The translations under genes and the position numbers were made by a program. The notes under the pieces are model-generated. The model saw nothing but the letters and a program-made list of their open reading frames with translations, searched no databases and was not told the origin of the DNA. A DNA stretch of 53,373 bases, taken from Caulobacter sp. (GTDB taxonomy: Bacteria > Pseudomonadota > Alphaproteobacteria > Caulobacterales > Caulobacteraceae). Below, one piece after another: positions 1 to 9,423 of the stretch. Each line of letters begins with the position of its first letter. The first letter of the stretch is position 1. The stretch covers positions 126,759 through 180,131 of the forward strand of contig JAHBYC010000002.1 in assembly GCA_019636175.1 (NCBI GenBank). Direction: 5' to 3'.

Positions 1-1078
1 CGAGATTGGCGTAGACTGTGTCGTTTCCGGCCCCCGTCTCGACCACGACGTCCCCGACGTCGTCGACATAGTAGGTGTCGTCGCCCAGTCCGCCCTGCAT
101 CCGATCCGCTCCGGCGGCGCCGTCGAGAATATTGTCCTCGTCATTGCCGACGATGGTGTTTGCCAGGGCGTTGCCGGTTCCGAGCCGGGCGGTTCCGGTC
201 AGGGTCAGCTTCTCGATTTCCGCGGACAGGACAAAGTCGACGCTGCTGAAGACGCTGTCCACGCCGCCGCCGGCCTGTTCGGTCACCGTGTCGCCGAGAT
301 TATCGACGTAGTAGGTGTCATTGCCGCCGCCGCCGGTCATGGCGTCCGCGCCCGTCCCGCCGTCAATGATGTTGGCCCCGCTGTTGCCCAGGATGACGTT
401 GTCAAGGTCGTTGCCGGTCAGCCGCAGATTTGCGGTTCCCATCGCGGTGAGGTTCTCGACGTTCGCGGAGAGCTCGTAGTTGACCCTTGTTTCAACAGTG
501 TCCTCGCCGCCTCCGGAAGCCTCCACAACCACATCGCCGGTGCGATCGACCGCATAGGTGTCGTTACCCAGCCCGCCGATCATGACATCGTCGCCGCCCA
601 GGCCGTCGAGCCGGTCGTTGCCGTCGCCGCCCGTCAGCGTGTTGGACAGGGAGGTGCCGGTTCCGACGAAATCACCGGAACCGACAAAGGTCAGGTTTTC
701 GAGGGTCGTGGAACCAAGGGCATAGGTGTTCAAGGTCGTCGCCACTGTGTCGACGCCCCCGGTGTCCTGGATCAGGTCGCCGATGTTGTCGACATAGTAG
801 GTGTCATTGCCCAAGCCGCCCTTCATCAGGTCCGCGCCGGCCTTTCCGTCGAGCACATTGTCCCCGTCGTTACCGATCAGGGTATTGTCGAGGGCGTTTC
901 CGATCCCGGTCCTGGCGCGGCCGGTGAGGGTCAGGGATTCGACGTCGGCCGTAAGGGTGTAGTCGATGCTGCTGTAGACGATGTCGAGGCCCTGCCCGGC
1001 CGACTCGACGACCACGTCGCCGACGTTATCGACGTAGTAGGTGTCGTTTCCGTCGCCGCCGACCATGAGATCCGCGCC
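1..1078 (-). repeat. Tandem 240/243-bp coding repeats in the RTX gene
   Basis: Equivalent codons (the Asp or Asp-like codon before L/V/A/R-M-x-GG) fall at 1072, 832, 589, 346 and 106, a spacing of 240, 243, 243 and 240 bp. Each unit encodes a nonapeptide block followed by GNDTYYVDNxGD and a strand-rich ExLTLTG segment. At least five units are present and the array continues past the left edge. Confidence 0.85.
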
Positions 1079-3001
1079 CGGGCCGCCGTCCAGAATATCC
1101 GGATGGTCGCCGCCGAACAGCTGGTCGTCGCCTTCCTGCCCCTGCAAGGTGTCGGCGCCCGCCCCGCCAACCAGGTGGTCGGCGTTGGCCGTCCCGGTCA
1201 GGACGTCATTGCCGGCCTGACCGTCAAAGTCGACCGCCGCGGCGCCGCCGCTCGGCGAGAGCACGTCGCTCGCGCCGTTTGTCGCCACGGCATTGATCGT
1301 CACGTGAGCGGTCGAGATCCCGCCGATCCCGGTGATGCTGTAGTCAAACGAGGCGTTGGCGTCGGTGGCGACGATGATGAGCCTTCCGTTGACGATCGAG
1401 ACCGTTGCGTTGACCCAGTTCGAAGTCCAGCCGATCGAGGGCGCGCCATCGGCCGGAGCAAAGCTGTCGTTCAGCAGCAGCACCGCCTCATCAAGGTCCG
1501 AGGCGATGCCGATGGTGGTCTGCAGCACGTCGTCCCCAAGCACGGGCAAGGGCGTCGTCGCCTGCAGGAAGGTTTTGGTCCCGTCCGCGAACTCAAAGAA
1601 CTCGACATTGGTGATCTGGTCGGAACCGTCCGGCGAACCGGCGCGGTTATCGGTGACCGTCACCACCCCCCCATTGAGCGCGATGGTGTAGTCGCTCCGC
1701 AGACCGGTGAAGACCACGGTATCGGAGTCAGCGCCGCCATCGATAATGTCGTTGCCGCCCCCTCCGACCAGTCGGTCGTCGCCGGCGCCCCCGTTCAGGG
1801 TGTCATTGCCGTCCACCGCGCCATTGTTCGGGTCGGCGCCCAGATCGGCCTCCAGGGTGATCGGCCCCGAGCCGCCCTGGTTGCTGACCATGTGGATCAT
1901 CCCGTCGCCGTAGAGAACGTCGTCGCCCTCGCCGCCGATCAGTTCGTCATTGCCTTCCGCCCCGGCCAGGATGTTGGCGCCGGCGTCGCCGGTCAGCACA
2001 TCATTGAAGGCCGAGCCCGAGAGGTTCTCGATGCCGGTCAGGACCACCGATCCGCCGCCGACGAAGTTCTGCACCTCGCCCTGAAGCAGCAGGCTGATGC
2101 TGACGCCGCTGGTAAAGTCGTTGTTGTTGAAGAAGCTGGCCGTATCGACGCCGGCGCCGCCGTTCAGGATGTTGGCGCCGGTCGAACCGGTCTCCAGCAG
2201 GTCGTCGCCGTCCCCGCCATTGAGCGTATCGCCGCCGCCCAGGCCCCACAGCCAGTTGTCGCCGGCGTCGCCGGTGAGCGTGTCCGCAAGGACGGTGCCC
2301 GAGACGTGCTCGATGCTGACAAAGGTATCCAGCCCATGGCCGGTGTCCTGCGGCCCGGAGATGGTCAGGTCGACGGTCGCTCCGGTCTGGATGTCGGTAG
2401 CCAGCGACAGGAACATGGCGGCCCGGTCGTAGCCGTCGCCGCCGTCGAACAGGTCGTTGCCCTCGCCGCCCTGCAGGTAGTCGTTGTCAGCGCCGCCGTA
2501 CATCAGGTCGTTGCCGTCGCGGCCGCGCAGGAAGTCCTCGCCGGCGCCGCCGACCAGGGTGTCGTCGCCGCCCTCGCCGATCAGCAGGTCGTCACCGCCC
2601 AGACCGGTCAGGACGTTGTCGTTGTTGTCGCCGTCCAGGGTGTCGGAGATCTGTGAGCCCGTGACATTCTCGATGCCGATCAGCTGGTCGACACCGCCAT
2701 CGCCCTGGCTCTGGTTGCCGCCCCGCAGCAGATAGACCCCAACGCCGATACCGTTGACGACATTCAGATCCTCGTAGGAGACCGTGTCTGTCCCGGCTCC
2801 ACCGATAACCGTGTCATTGCCCGTACCTGGAAGCAGCAGGTCATCGCCATCGCCCCCGTCCAGGGTGTCGTTGCCGCCAAGGCCGACGAGCGTGTCGTCG
2901 CCGGCTGTTCCGGTCAGGGTGTCATTTCCCTCCGTCCCGGTCTGAAGGTTCGGATCAACATTGCCAACGATATCCACCACGACGCTGCCCCCAAGACACA
3001 T
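1..3001 (-). CDS. RTX-type calcium-binding repeat protein (3' part beyond the left edge)
   Basis: A minus-strand reading frame opens at the ATG at 3001 (first residues MCLGGSVVVDIVGN) and stays open to base 1, giving 1000 codons with the C-terminus outside the window. Glycine/aspartate nonapeptides of the GGxGxDxL type fill the protein (for example GTEGNDTLTGTAGDDTL near residue 22). Around residues 470-575 there is a non-RTX segment resembling a cadherin-like domain, and from about residue 640 tandem 80/81-residue units begin. In this family the nonapeptides bind calcium and fold into parallel beta-rolls after export by a type I secretion system; the C-terminal secretion signal would lie off the window. 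No N-terminal signal peptide is visible, as expected for type I export. An in-frame TTG follows the upstream stop, so the start could be 17 codons earlier. The specific function (adhesin, S-layer-like or enzyme) cannot be told. Confidence 0.9.
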   Translation of the reverse strand, partial: MCLGGSVVVDIVGNVDPNLQTGTEGNDTLTGTAGDDTLVGLGGNDTLDGGDGDDLLLPGTGNDTVIGGAGTDTVSYEDLNVVNGIGVGVYLLRGGNQSQGDGGVDQLIGIENVTGSQISDTLDGDNNDNVLTGLGGDDLLIGEGGDDTLVGGAGEDFLRGRDGNDLMYGGADNDYLQGGEGNDLFDGGDGYDRAAMFLSLATDIQTGATVDLTISGPQDTGHGLDTFVSIEHVSGTVLADTLTGDAGDNWLWGLGGGDTLNGGDGDDLLETGSTGANILNGGAGVDTASFFNNNDFTSGVSISLLLQGEVQNFVGGGSVVLTGIENLSGSAFNDVLTGDAGANILAGAEGNDELIGGEGDDVLYGDGMIHMVSNQGGSGPITLEADLGADPNNGAVDGNDTLNGGAGDDRLVGGGGNDIIDGGADSDTVVFTGLRSDYTIALNGGVVTVTDNRAGSPDGSDQITNVEFFEFADGTKTFLQATTPLPVLGDDVLQTTIGIASDLDEAVLLLNDSFAPADGAPSIGWTSNWVNATVSIVNGRLIIVATDANASFDYSITGIGGISTAHVTINAVATNGASDVLSPSGGAAAVDFDGQAGNDVLTGTANADHLVGGAGADTLQGQEGDDQLFGGDHPDILDGGPGADLMVGGDGNDTYYVDNVGDVVVESAGQGLDIVYSSIDYTLTADVESLTLTGRARTGIGNALDNTLIGNDGDNVLDGKAGADLMKGGLGNDTYYVDNIGDLIQDTGGVDTVATTLNTYALGSTTLENLTFVGSGDFVGTGTSLSNTLTGGDGNDRLDGLGGDDVMIGGLGNDTYAVDRTGDVVVEASGGGEDTVETRVNYELSANVENLTAMGTANLRLTGNDLDNVILGNSGANIIDGGTGADAMTGGGGNDTYYVDNLGDTVTEQAGGGVDSVFSSVDFVLSAEIEKLTLTGTARLGTGNALANTIVGNDEDNILDGAAGADRMQGGLGDDTYYVDDVGDVVVETGAGNDTVYANL

Positions 3002-3290
3002 GAAGTCGATCGCAGACAGCTGCGTTGCCGTCGCGCGAGTCGATGGTCCCAATCAGGATGACTGGACCCCCCTTGGCGCAATTGTGAGCGCTATTTCGCG
3101 CCTTCGCGCTAGCCCTGTGATTTGGGTCGCCCAGCGGCCATCGGCCACCGCGGCCGGAGGAGGTCGGAAAGCTCTTTCAATTCAATCTGTGCAACATTCC
3201 GAACGATCAAATTGCGACAATCTGCCGCACCCAACTCGCGCGGGAGAAAGGCTGATTTGAAAAGGGGAAAAAGCCTTGGCCTTGACGGCG
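3002..3290. other. Intergenic region upstream of the RTX gene
   Basis: About 290 bp with no convincing gene. It is more AT-rich than its flanks between about 3180 and 3275 and must hold the promoter of the minus-strand RTX gene, but I could not pick a reliable -35/-10 pair or operator. Confidence 0.5.
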
Positions 3291-4340
3291 TCAGAACCCG
3301 TAAAGCGCCTTGAAATCCTCGTCGCGGGCGGCGATCTGGCGGGCGCAGTCGACCATCACCCGGGCCTGTTTCCAGGTCGCGTCGTCCTGCATCTTGCCGT
3401 CCAGCATGGCGACGCCCGTGCCGTCGGGCATGGCCTCCAGGATCCGCACCGCGAACTTCACCTCGGCCGGATCGGGGCTGAACACCCGCTTGGCGATGTC
3501 GATCTGGCTGGGATGCAGGCTCCAGGCGCCGGCGCAGCCCAGTAGGAAGGCGTTACGGAACTGCTGCTCGCAGGCCTCCGGATCATCGATGGCGCCGAAG
3601 GGACCATAGAAGGCCTTCAAGCCATAGGCTGCGCAGGCGTCGACCATCTTGGCGAAGGTGTAGTGCCAGATGTCCTGCTGGGCCGCGGTGCGCGGGGCGC
3701 CGTCGTCGCGCGGATCCTCGATCACCTTGTAGAAGGGGTGGCCGCCGCCGACCCGGGTGGTCTTCATCCCGCGACTGGCGGCCAGATCGGCCGGGCCCAG
3801 GCTGATGCCGTGCATGCGGGGGCTGGCGGCGCAGATGGCCTCGACATTGTTGACCCCCTCGGCGGTCTCCAGGATGGCGTGCAGCAGGATCGGCTTCTTC
3901 AGCCCGTGGCGGGCCTCAAGCACGGCGAGGAACTGGTCCATGTAGTGAATGTCCCATGGCCCCTCGACCTTGGGGATCATCATCACGTCCAGCCGGTCGC
4001 CGACCCCTTCGACGATCTGTGTGACGTCGTCGAAGTGCCAGGGACTGTTGAGGCAGTTGATCCGCGTCCACAGGCCCACCCCAAGGGCGGCGAAGTCGGT
4101 CGCATTGGCCATCTCGATGAAGCCGGCCCGGGCGGCGTCCTTGGCCTCGGCGGGGATGGCGTCTTCCAGATTGCCCAGGATGACATCGGCCTGCCGGGCC
4201 ATGTCCGGAACCTTGGCGCGCACCTTGTCCAGATGCGGCGGCACGAAATGGATCATCCGCTCCACCCGCACCGGAAGCTCGCGCGGCGGGGTCGGGGCGC
4301 CGATGGCCAGGGGTTTGAAAAATCCGCGCGGCGTTTTCAT
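3291..4340 (-). CDS. HpcH/HpaI aldolase / CitE-family CoA-ester lyase (malyl-CoA lyase-like)
   Basis: A 349-residue protein of the citrate lyase beta-subunit/malyl-CoA lyase family, (beta/alpha)8 enzymes that cleave or hydrolyse 3-hydroxy-dicarboxyl-CoA esters. Family landmarks are [14 protein letters not shown] near the N-terminus, GNLEDAIP (the acidic loop near the metal site), the arginine of [15 protein letters not shown] (metal-binding Glu) and SLGPADLA (metal-binding Asp). The longer frame to 4523 has a non-family extension, so I chose the ATG at 4340, which has GGAG eight or so bases upstream. Transcribed alone. An 18-bp near-palindrome, also found in front of the RND efflux operon, lies 10-27 bp upstream of the start codon and should overlap the promoter. 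The exact substrate (malyl-CoA, methylmalyl-CoA or another) cannot be decided here. Confidence 0.85.
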   Translation of the reverse strand: MKTPRGFFKPLAIGAPTPPRELPVRVERMIHFVPPHLDKVRAKVPDMARQADVILGNLEDAIPAEAKDAARAGFIEMANATDFAALGVGLWTRINCLNSPWHFDDVTQIVEGVGDRLDVMMIPKVEGPWDIHYMDQFLAVLEARHGLKKPILLHAILETAEGVNNVEAICAASPRMHGISLGPADLAASRGMKTTRVGGGHPFYKVIEDPRDDGAPRTAAQQDIWHYTFAKMVDACAAYGLKAFYGPFGAIDDPEACEQQFRNAFLLGCAGAWSLHPSQIDIAKRVFSPDPAEVKFAVRILEAMPDGTGVAMLDGKMQDDATWKQARVMVDCARQIAARDEDFKALYGF

Positions 4341-4349
4341 GCCCGTCTC

Positions 4350-4367
4350 CGTTTCGCAACTGCGAAG
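4350..4367 (-). promoter_or_regulatory. Operator-like near-palindrome upstream of the CitE-like gene
   Basis: The + strand reads CGTTTCGCAACTGCGAAG, with 6-bp arms TTCGCA and TGCGAA separated by two bases. The identical 18-mer occurs at 21061-21078 upstream of the RND operon. Size and symmetry fit a TetR- or MarR-type operator. The regulator gene is not in this window. Confidence 0.6.
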
Positions 4368-4573
4368 GCGGGTTTGGCGGGCCTTTGACGGTGCGTCAAT
4401 GGCCGCCTTGGCGGCGCCTGTTCCGGCCGCCGAACGATTTCTCCAACACATCCCTTGAGGCCGGATGTTCCTTGTCCGCCCAGGGAACAAGCCGCCGCAA
4501 GTCGCCCGAGGGCGCCGCCTCAACGGAAAAATGCTGCCTTCGTCCGTCGGATCGCCCGACGCCGTTCGGGGTC

Positions 4574-5479
4574 CTACTTGCGCCCCAGTGGATGCCTGGT
4601 CTCGACCGCCTCGCGCAGGCGGTCGCCGGCGACGTGGGTGTAGATCTGGGTGGTGGCGATGTCGCTGTGGCCAAGCAGGGTCTGGACGACGCGAAGGTCG
4701 GCGCCGCCTTCCAGCAGGTGGGTCGCGAAGGCGTGGCGCAGGACGTGGGGACTGACGCGGGCCGGATCGATCCCGGCCGCCATGGCCGCCTCCTCCAGCA
4801 GCTGACTGAACCGGCGCGGCGTCAGCCGCCCCGCCCGTCCGCGCGAGGGAAAAAGCCAGGGGCTTTCCTTCACCCCCTTGGGCAGGAAGTCGCCGCGCGC
4901 CGCCAGCCAGGCCTTGACCGCAGCCCGCGCCGCCGGGTTCAGAGGAGCCAGCCGCTCCTTGCCGCCCTTGCCCTTGACGATCAGATAGGCCGGGTCCCGC
5001 GCCAGGGCCGCCAGGGTCAGCCCGGTCAGCTCCGAGACCCGCAGGCCCGAGGCGTAGGTCAGCTCGATCAGACAGGCCAGCCGCAGACCCTGCCCGCCGT
5101 CCCGCGCGGTCGCGGCGGCGATGAGCCGGTCGACCTCCTCGCGGCTCAGGACCTTCGGCAGCGGCCTGCCTTTTTTCGGCGCCTCGACACGGCGTGAGGG
5201 ATCGTCCCCTCGCCAGCCCTCTCCCAGCACGAACCGGTAGAACTGCCGCACGGCCGAACGACGCCGGGCGGCCGTGGCGGCCGACAGCCCCCGGACCGAC
5301 AGATCGACGAACCAGGCCTCGATGTCCTCGGCTGCCGCGCTGTCGAAGCCGAACCCGCGCGCCTTCAGAAAGGCCGCCGCGTCCTCGAGGTCGCGGCCAT
5401 AGGCGGTCAGGGTATTGCGCGCCGCCCCGCGCTCGGCGGCCATCATTTCAAGAAAGGCTTCGACCCAGCCCCCGCTCAT
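4574..5479 (-). CDS. xerD: Site-specific tyrosine recombinase XerD
   Basis: A 301-residue protein with the N-terminal SAM-like core-binding domain (about 1-95) and the C-terminal catalytic domain. The tyrosine recombinase residues are all present: Arg147 in ASGLRVSEL, the KGKGGKE beta-hairpin lysine, H245-x-x-R248 in [14 protein letters not shown], His271 in LLGHSDI and the nucleophile Tyr280 in TTQIYTHV. Length and motif spacing fit XerC/XerD and not phage integrases; the match to XerD is by overall resemblance. With XerC it would resolve chromosome dimers at dif under FtsK control. The start codon overlaps the stop of the upstream secreted hypothetical protein by 4 bp (ATGA), so the two are translationally coupled. 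They are divergent from aroKB. Confidence 0.92.
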   Translation of the reverse strand: MSGGWVEAFLEMMAAERGAARNTLTAYGRDLEDAAAFLKARGFGFDSAAAEDIEAWFVDLSVRGLSAATAARRRSAVRQFYRFVLGEGWRGDDPSRRVEAPKKGRPLPKVLSREEVDRLIAAATARDGGQGLRLACLIELTYASGLRVSELTGLTLAALARDPAYLIVKGKGGKERLAPLNPAARAAVKAWLAARGDFLPKGVKESPWLFPSRGRAGRLTPRRFSQLLEEAAMAAGIDPARVSPHVLRHAFATHLLEGGADLRVVQTLLGHSDIATTQIYTHVAGDRLREAVETRHPLGRK

Positions 5480-6810
5480 TTGCCGGTCAGGGCCAGCAGG
5501 CCTTCGACGGCGAAGGCGCGGGCGTCCGCCTCCAGCCCGGCCTTGCGCAGGGCGGCGATGATGACCGCCCTGTCGGCGGCCGTCGGCCCCGCCGCGCCGG
5601 CCTCGGCGCAGATCGACAGCACCAGCAGGGCGGTCTCGCCCTTGCGTCCCTTTTCTGCGGCCCGCTGCAACGCCGCCAGACGGGCCGGCGGGGCCCCGGA
5701 CTTGCCGGCGTCGAACCAGGCGAAGGCGTCACGCGCCTCGCCGTCCATTGGCGCGCCGAGCGCGGCGAGATAGAGGGCGGCCGGAATGGCCGGCGATTTG
5801 CGCCCTCCCGACACGGCACGGACCACCAGGGCGTCCTGCACCGGCCCCGGAGCCTCGCCGGAAGCGGCGGCGATCAGGGCGTCGAGCAGGTCGAGATCGA
5901 GGGTCTGCACCCCCGGCATGTCATCCCGGGTCAGCGCCTGACGGATGATCCGCGCCTGATCCAGATCGCCCGCCTGGACGAACTGCCGCGCCGCGCCGAG
6001 CGGATCGCTGGCCAGCATTTCCGGCGGGGGCGGCGGGACGGCGTCGGCCCGGCCCCCGGTCAGGATCGCCCGGATCGCCGGCGTGGCCGCCTGCAGCGCC
6101 GCTTCGTCCGGCGGGGCGTTCAGCCGCCGCGAAAGAGCCATTTCCAGACCGTTGCCATAGGCCGCCGCGCCGGGATCACTGTTCAGCAGCAGGGCCGTCA
6201 TCAGTCGGGTGAAAACCTTGTCCCGGCCCTTCTCGTTGGCCAGGGTCAGGCTCAACTGGGCCGCGTCCGGCTGGCCGGATATGGCCTGGCAGTAGGCCCG
6301 CAGCTTCAGCCAGTAGGCCTCGCCCCGTCCCTCGGTCACCGCCGCCTCGATGGCGCAGGCCCGCTGGTCTTCGCCGGTGATCAGCGCCGTCTCCGCGGCC
6401 ACCTCCGCCAGCGCCGGCTCGGCCGCCAGATTGGGAATGCGTTCGACCGAGGCGTTGGCCGCGGCCGCGTCTCCGAAGATCAGCAGGGTTCGTCCCCTCG
6501 CCGCCGCCAGCGCCCGGTCATCGCCGGCCCCCGCCGGGGCGTTGGCTCCGGTCGAGAACAATCGCACCGCCAGCCCGCGCGCCGCCGGCGTCAGCGGTCG
6601 CTCGGCCAATGTCGGCAGGACCCGCCGCAGCATCTGGGCCGAACTGTCCCGCCACAGGTCGTCGCCAAGCCCGGTGTCATGCGAGCCGCCGGAAAAGACG
6701 TCCGGCGCCGTCAGGGTCGTCACCTCCACCGACTGGGCGGCGGCGGGCTGGCCGGCGATTGACGGGGCGACGAGGCAGGCGCCGAGCGCCAGGACGGTGA
6801 GCGTTCGCAT
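5476..6810 (-). CDS. Secreted alanine-rich hypothetical protein upstream of xerD
   Basis: A 444-residue protein with a clear Sec signal peptide (MRTLTVLALGACLVAP, probable cleavage after AAAQ near residue 26). The mature part is Ala/Leu-rich and predicted helical, with repeats loosely reminiscent of TPR-like helical hairpins and a proline run (PPPPPE) near residue 255. I do not recognise a catalytic motif. It is coupled to xerD by a 4-bp overlap, and its start at 6810 faces aroKB across about 100 bp that must hold both promoters. A periplasmic helical-repeat protein is the best description; the function is unknown. Confidence 0.8.
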   Translation of the reverse strand: MRTLTVLALGACLVAPSIAGQPAAAQSVEVTTLTAPDVFSGGSHDTGLGDDLWRDSSAQMLRRVLPTLAERPLTPAARGLAVRLFSTGANAPAGAGDDRALAAARGRTLLIFGDAAAANASVERIPNLAAEPALAEVAAETALITGEDQRACAIEAAVTEGRGEAYWLKLRAYCQAISGQPDAAQLSLTLANEKGRDKVFTRLMTALLLNSDPGAAAYGNGLEMALSRRLNAPPDEAALQAATPAIRAILTGGRADAVPPPPPEMLASDPLGAARQFVQAGDLDQARIIRQALTRDDMPGVQTLDLDLLDALIAAASGEAPGPVQDALVVRAVSGGRKSPAIPAALYLAALGAPMDGEARDAFAWFDAGKSGAPPARLAALQRAAEKGRKGETALLVLSICAEAGAAGPTAADRAVIIAALRKAGLEADARAFAVEGLLALTGK

Positions 6811-6910
6811 GGCGTGACCCTAGCACCACTGGCGCCGGTTCGTCGCCTGCCCGCCTTGCGACGCAGGACTTTGCGGGCCGGGGGCCGGTCGTGTAAGCGC
6901 TGGAGCCATC

Positions 6911-8575
6911 ATGTCCGCCGACCCCCGCCTCCGTGAACGCACCATTGCCCTGGTCGGACTGATGGGCGTCGGCAAGTCCAGCGTCGGCCGCCGGCTGGCC
7001 GCGGCCCTGGACCTTCCCTTCAAGGACGCCGACACCGAGGTCGAGGCCGCCGCCGGCCGCACCATCGCCGACATCTTCGCCACCTTCGGCGAGGAAGACT
7101 TCCGCGACGGCGAACGGCGGGTGATCGCCCGGCTGCTGGACGAGGGCCCGATGGTGCTGGCCACCGGCGGCGGCGCCTTCATGAACGAGCAGACCCGGGC
7201 GCTGATCTCCGAAAAGGCCCTGTCGGTCTGGCTGAAAGCGGACATCGAGGTTCTGGCCCGCCGCGTCAGCCGCAAGGACAATCGTCCTCTGCTGCGCGGC
7301 AAGGACCCTCTGGCGGTGCTCAGCGAACTGGCCAGGGTCCGCTATCCGGTCTACGGCCTCGCCGATCTGACCGTCGAACTGGGCGAGACGCCGCACCAGG
7401 AATCGGTCGCCGCCATCATCGCCGCCCTGAGCGGGCGCCTGGCGGGAGAGGAGAGCGGGGAGATGACGCAGTCGGTGAATGTCGCCCTGGCCGGCCGCGC
7501 CTATGATGTCGTCATCGGCCCGGGCCTGCTGGCCTCCGCCGGCGCCCGCATCGCGCCCCTGCTCAAGCGCGGACGCACCGCCGTGATCGCCGACCAGACG
7601 GTGGCGGACCTGCATGGCCCGGCCCTGATCGCCTCCCTGAAGGACGCCGGAATCGAGGCGACGATGCTGACCATCCCGCCTGGCGAGGCCAGCAAGAGTT
7701 TCGAGGGCCTGGCCGACCTTTCCGACCGGCTACTGGGGCTGGGGCTTGATCGCGGCGACTTGATCGTGGCTCTGGGCGGCGGCGTGGTCGGCGACCTGGC
7801 CGGCTTCGCGGCCAGCATCTACAAGCGCGGCATCGACTTCATCCAGATTCCCACCACCCTGCTGGCCCAGGTCGACAGCAGCGTCGGCGGCAAGACGGCC
7901 ATCGACACGCCTCGCGGCAAGAACCTGATCGGCGCCTTTCACCAGCCCCGGCTGGTCCTGGCCGATCTCGATGTGATGGACACCCTGCCGGACCGCGAAA
8001 TGGCCTGCGGCATGGCCGAGGTGATCAAATACGGCCTGCTGGGCGACGCCGGCTTCTTCGCCTGGCTGGAAGACAACCTCGCCGCCGCCCGGTCGCGGGA
8101 GCCGCGGGCGCTGTCCGAGGCGGTGCGCCGGTGCGTGGCGATGAAGGCGGAGATCGTCGCCGAGGATGAGAAGGAGGCCGGCCGCCGCGCCCTGCTCAAT
8201 CTCGGCCACACCTTCGGCCATGCCCTGGAGGCCGAGAACGGCTACGGCGAGGCCCTCAAGCACGGCGAGGCGGTCGCCGCCGGCTGCGCCCTCGCCTTCC
8301 GCTATTCGGCGGCCCAGGGCCTGTGCCCCGCCGCCGACGCCGCCCGGGCCGAGGCCCTGCTGGCCGCCGCCGGCCTGCCCACCCGCCTGGATCAGGTCGC
8401 CGGCCATCCGTTCAGCGCCGCCGCCTTGGTGGCGCATATGGCCCAGGACAAGAAGGCCGAGGGCGGCGCCATCACCCTGGTCCTGGCCCGCGCCATCGGC
8501 GAGGCCTTCGTCGCCCGGGCGGTCGACCCCGCCGTCCTCACAGACTTCCTCAAGGCCGAAGGGGCGACGGCCTGA
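6911..8575 (+). CDS. aroKB: Bifunctional shikimate kinase / 3-dehydroquinate synthase (AroK-AroB fusion)
   Basis: One uninterrupted 554-codon frame joins two shikimate-pathway enzymes. Residues 1-184 are shikimate kinase, with Walker [10 protein letters not shown] at 16-24, the shikimate-binding [12 protein letters not shown] region, GGGAF, and the lid arginine in RPLL. Residues 185-554 are 3-dehydroquinate synthase, with [11 protein letters not shown], the NAD/substrate segment [25 protein letters not shown] and the zinc-ligand stretch [11 protein letters not shown]. In many relatives the two are separate adjacent genes. The ATG at 7463 (Met185) is preceded by a purine-rich GGAGAGGAGAGCGGGGAG that could act as an internal ribosome-binding site, so a free AroB may also be made. 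AroB converts DAHP to 3-dehydroquinate and AroK phosphorylates shikimate, both in the cytoplasm. Confidence 0.93.
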   Translation: MSADPRLRERTIALVGLMGVGKSSVGRRLAAALDLPFKDADTEVEAAAGRTIADIFATFGEEDFRDGERRVIARLLDEGPMVLATGGGAFMNEQTRALISEKALSVWLKADIEVLARRVSRKDNRPLLRGKDPLAVLSELARVRYPVYGLADLTVELGETPHQESVAAIIAALSGRLAGEESGEMTQSVNVALAGRAYDVVIGPGLLASAGARIAPLLKRGRTAVIADQTVADLHGPALIASLKDAGIEATMLTIPPGEASKSFEGLADLSDRLLGLGLDRGDLIVALGGGVVGDLAGFAASIYKRGIDFIQIPTTLLAQVDSSVGGKTAIDTPRGKNLIGAFHQPRLVLADLDVMDTLPDREMACGMAEVIKYGLLGDAGFFAWLEDNLAAARSREPRALSEAVRRCVAMKAEIVAEDEKEAGRRALLNLGHTFGHALEAENGYGEALKHGEAVAAGCALAFRYSAAQGLCPAADAARAEALLAAAGLPTRLDQVAGHPFSAAALVAHMAQDKKAEGGAITLVLARAIGEAFVARAVDPAVLTDFLKAEGATA

Positions 8576-8690
8576 AATATTTGCGCGGGGTGGGGAACCG
8601 CGCGGCGCGGCCAGGCATTATCGTCCGACAGACGGCGTGTTGCGCCTTCAATCAGGCGACGCCGCGTCTGCGGGGTTGAGAGGGGGCTTC

Positions 8691-9083
8691 ATGGACCAGC
8701 AGGACATTCACCAGATCGACGGGCTCAAAGGCCTGAAGGTGCTGGTTGTCGAGGACGAGATGCTCGTCTCGATGCTGGTCGAGGACATGCTGGCCGATTT
8801 TGGCTGCGCCATCGTCGGCCCCGCCCCGGACATCGATCAGGCGCTGGCCCTGGCCGGCGACAGCGACATCGACGCGGCCATCCTCGACGTCAATGTCGGC
8901 GGCCGACAGATTTTCCCGGTGGCCGACGCGTTGAAAAAGCGCGGGGTGCCCTTCGCCTTCGCCAGCGGATACGGCGAGGCCGGTCTGGCCGAGGACCACA
9001 AGGGCGCCCCCGTGCTGCAGAAGCCCTTCCGTCAGGCCGATCTCGAGCGAATTCTGCGCGACCTGGCGGCGCGACGCGACTGA
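8691..9083 (+). CDS. Stand-alone receiver-domain response regulator
   Basis: A 130-residue single receiver (REC) domain with no output domain. The acidic pocket is E21-D22, the phospho-acceptor is Asp66 in AAILDVNVGG, and the conserved lysine is Lys111 in LQKPF. GAGAGGGGG about 8 bp upstream supports the ATG at 8691. It lies 115 bp downstream of aroKB on the same strand and is convergent with bolA. Short single-domain receivers of this type (VLVVEDEMLVSMLVEDML) are common in alphaproteobacteria and pass phosphate between histidine kinases and partners. No cognate kinase is adjacent, so the signal is unknown. Confidence 0.88.
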   Translation: MDQQDIHQIDGLKGLKVLVVEDEMLVSMLVEDMLADFGCAIVGPAPDIDQALALAGDSDIDAAILDVNVGGRQIFPVADALKKRGVPFAFASGYGEAGLAEDHKGAPVLQKPFRQADLERILRDLAARRD

Positions 9084-9093
9084 AGCCTGACCC

Positions 9094-9378
9094 TCAGGCC
9101 TGCTCCCCCGGCGCCAGCGCCTTGACCGACAGCGCGTGGACCGGCCCGGCCAGTTCCTCGGCCAGGGCGGCATAGACCTGTCGCTGGCGGGCGACACGGC
9201 TGACCCCGGCGAACGCCGGGCTTTCGATCACGACGTTGAAGTGGCTCTCGCCGCCCTCCCGATGGCCGGCGTGGCCCTGGTGGCGGTCGCTGTCATCGAC
9301 CACGTCCAGCCGCGAGGGCGCGAAGGTCGAGGTCAGTTTTTGGCGTATCGCATCTGATATGGGGCGGGATTCGGTCAT
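9094..9378 (-). CDS. bolA: BolA family protein
   Basis: A 94-residue protein with the BolA fold. Signature features are the N-terminal helix IRQKLTSTFAP, the segment RHQGHAGHR, then GGESHFNVVI and the helix RQRQVYAALAEEL followed by HALSVKAL. BolA proteins work with monothiol glutaredoxins in iron-sulfur cluster trafficking; the His residues of the loop and HAL segment are candidate cluster ligands. The ATG at 9378 is chosen because the frame upstream is not BolA-like. It is divergent from the J-domain gene across 45 bp. The bolA / J-domain / cobS neighbourhood is familiar in alphaproteobacteria. Confidence 0.92.
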   Translation of the reverse strand: MTESRPISDAIRQKLTSTFAPSRLDVVDDSDRHQGHAGHREGGESHFNVVIESPAFAGVSRVARQRQVYAALAEELAGPVHALSVKALAPGEQA

Positions 9379-9423
9379 GTTCAATTCTGGAAATGAAAAC
9401 TCTGGCGGCCCATACTTCGGGTG

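Noticed and set aside
1103-2656. Long + strand open frame of 517 codons
   Set aside because: It is the shadow of the minus-strand RTX gene; its Val/Gly-rich product follows from the complement of the GGxGxD codon pattern.
8594-8625. EcfG/sigma-T promoter (GGAAC) before the receiver gene
   Set aside because: GGAAC is present at 8594 but no CGTT follows at 16-17 bp; the nearest CGTC is 23 bp away.
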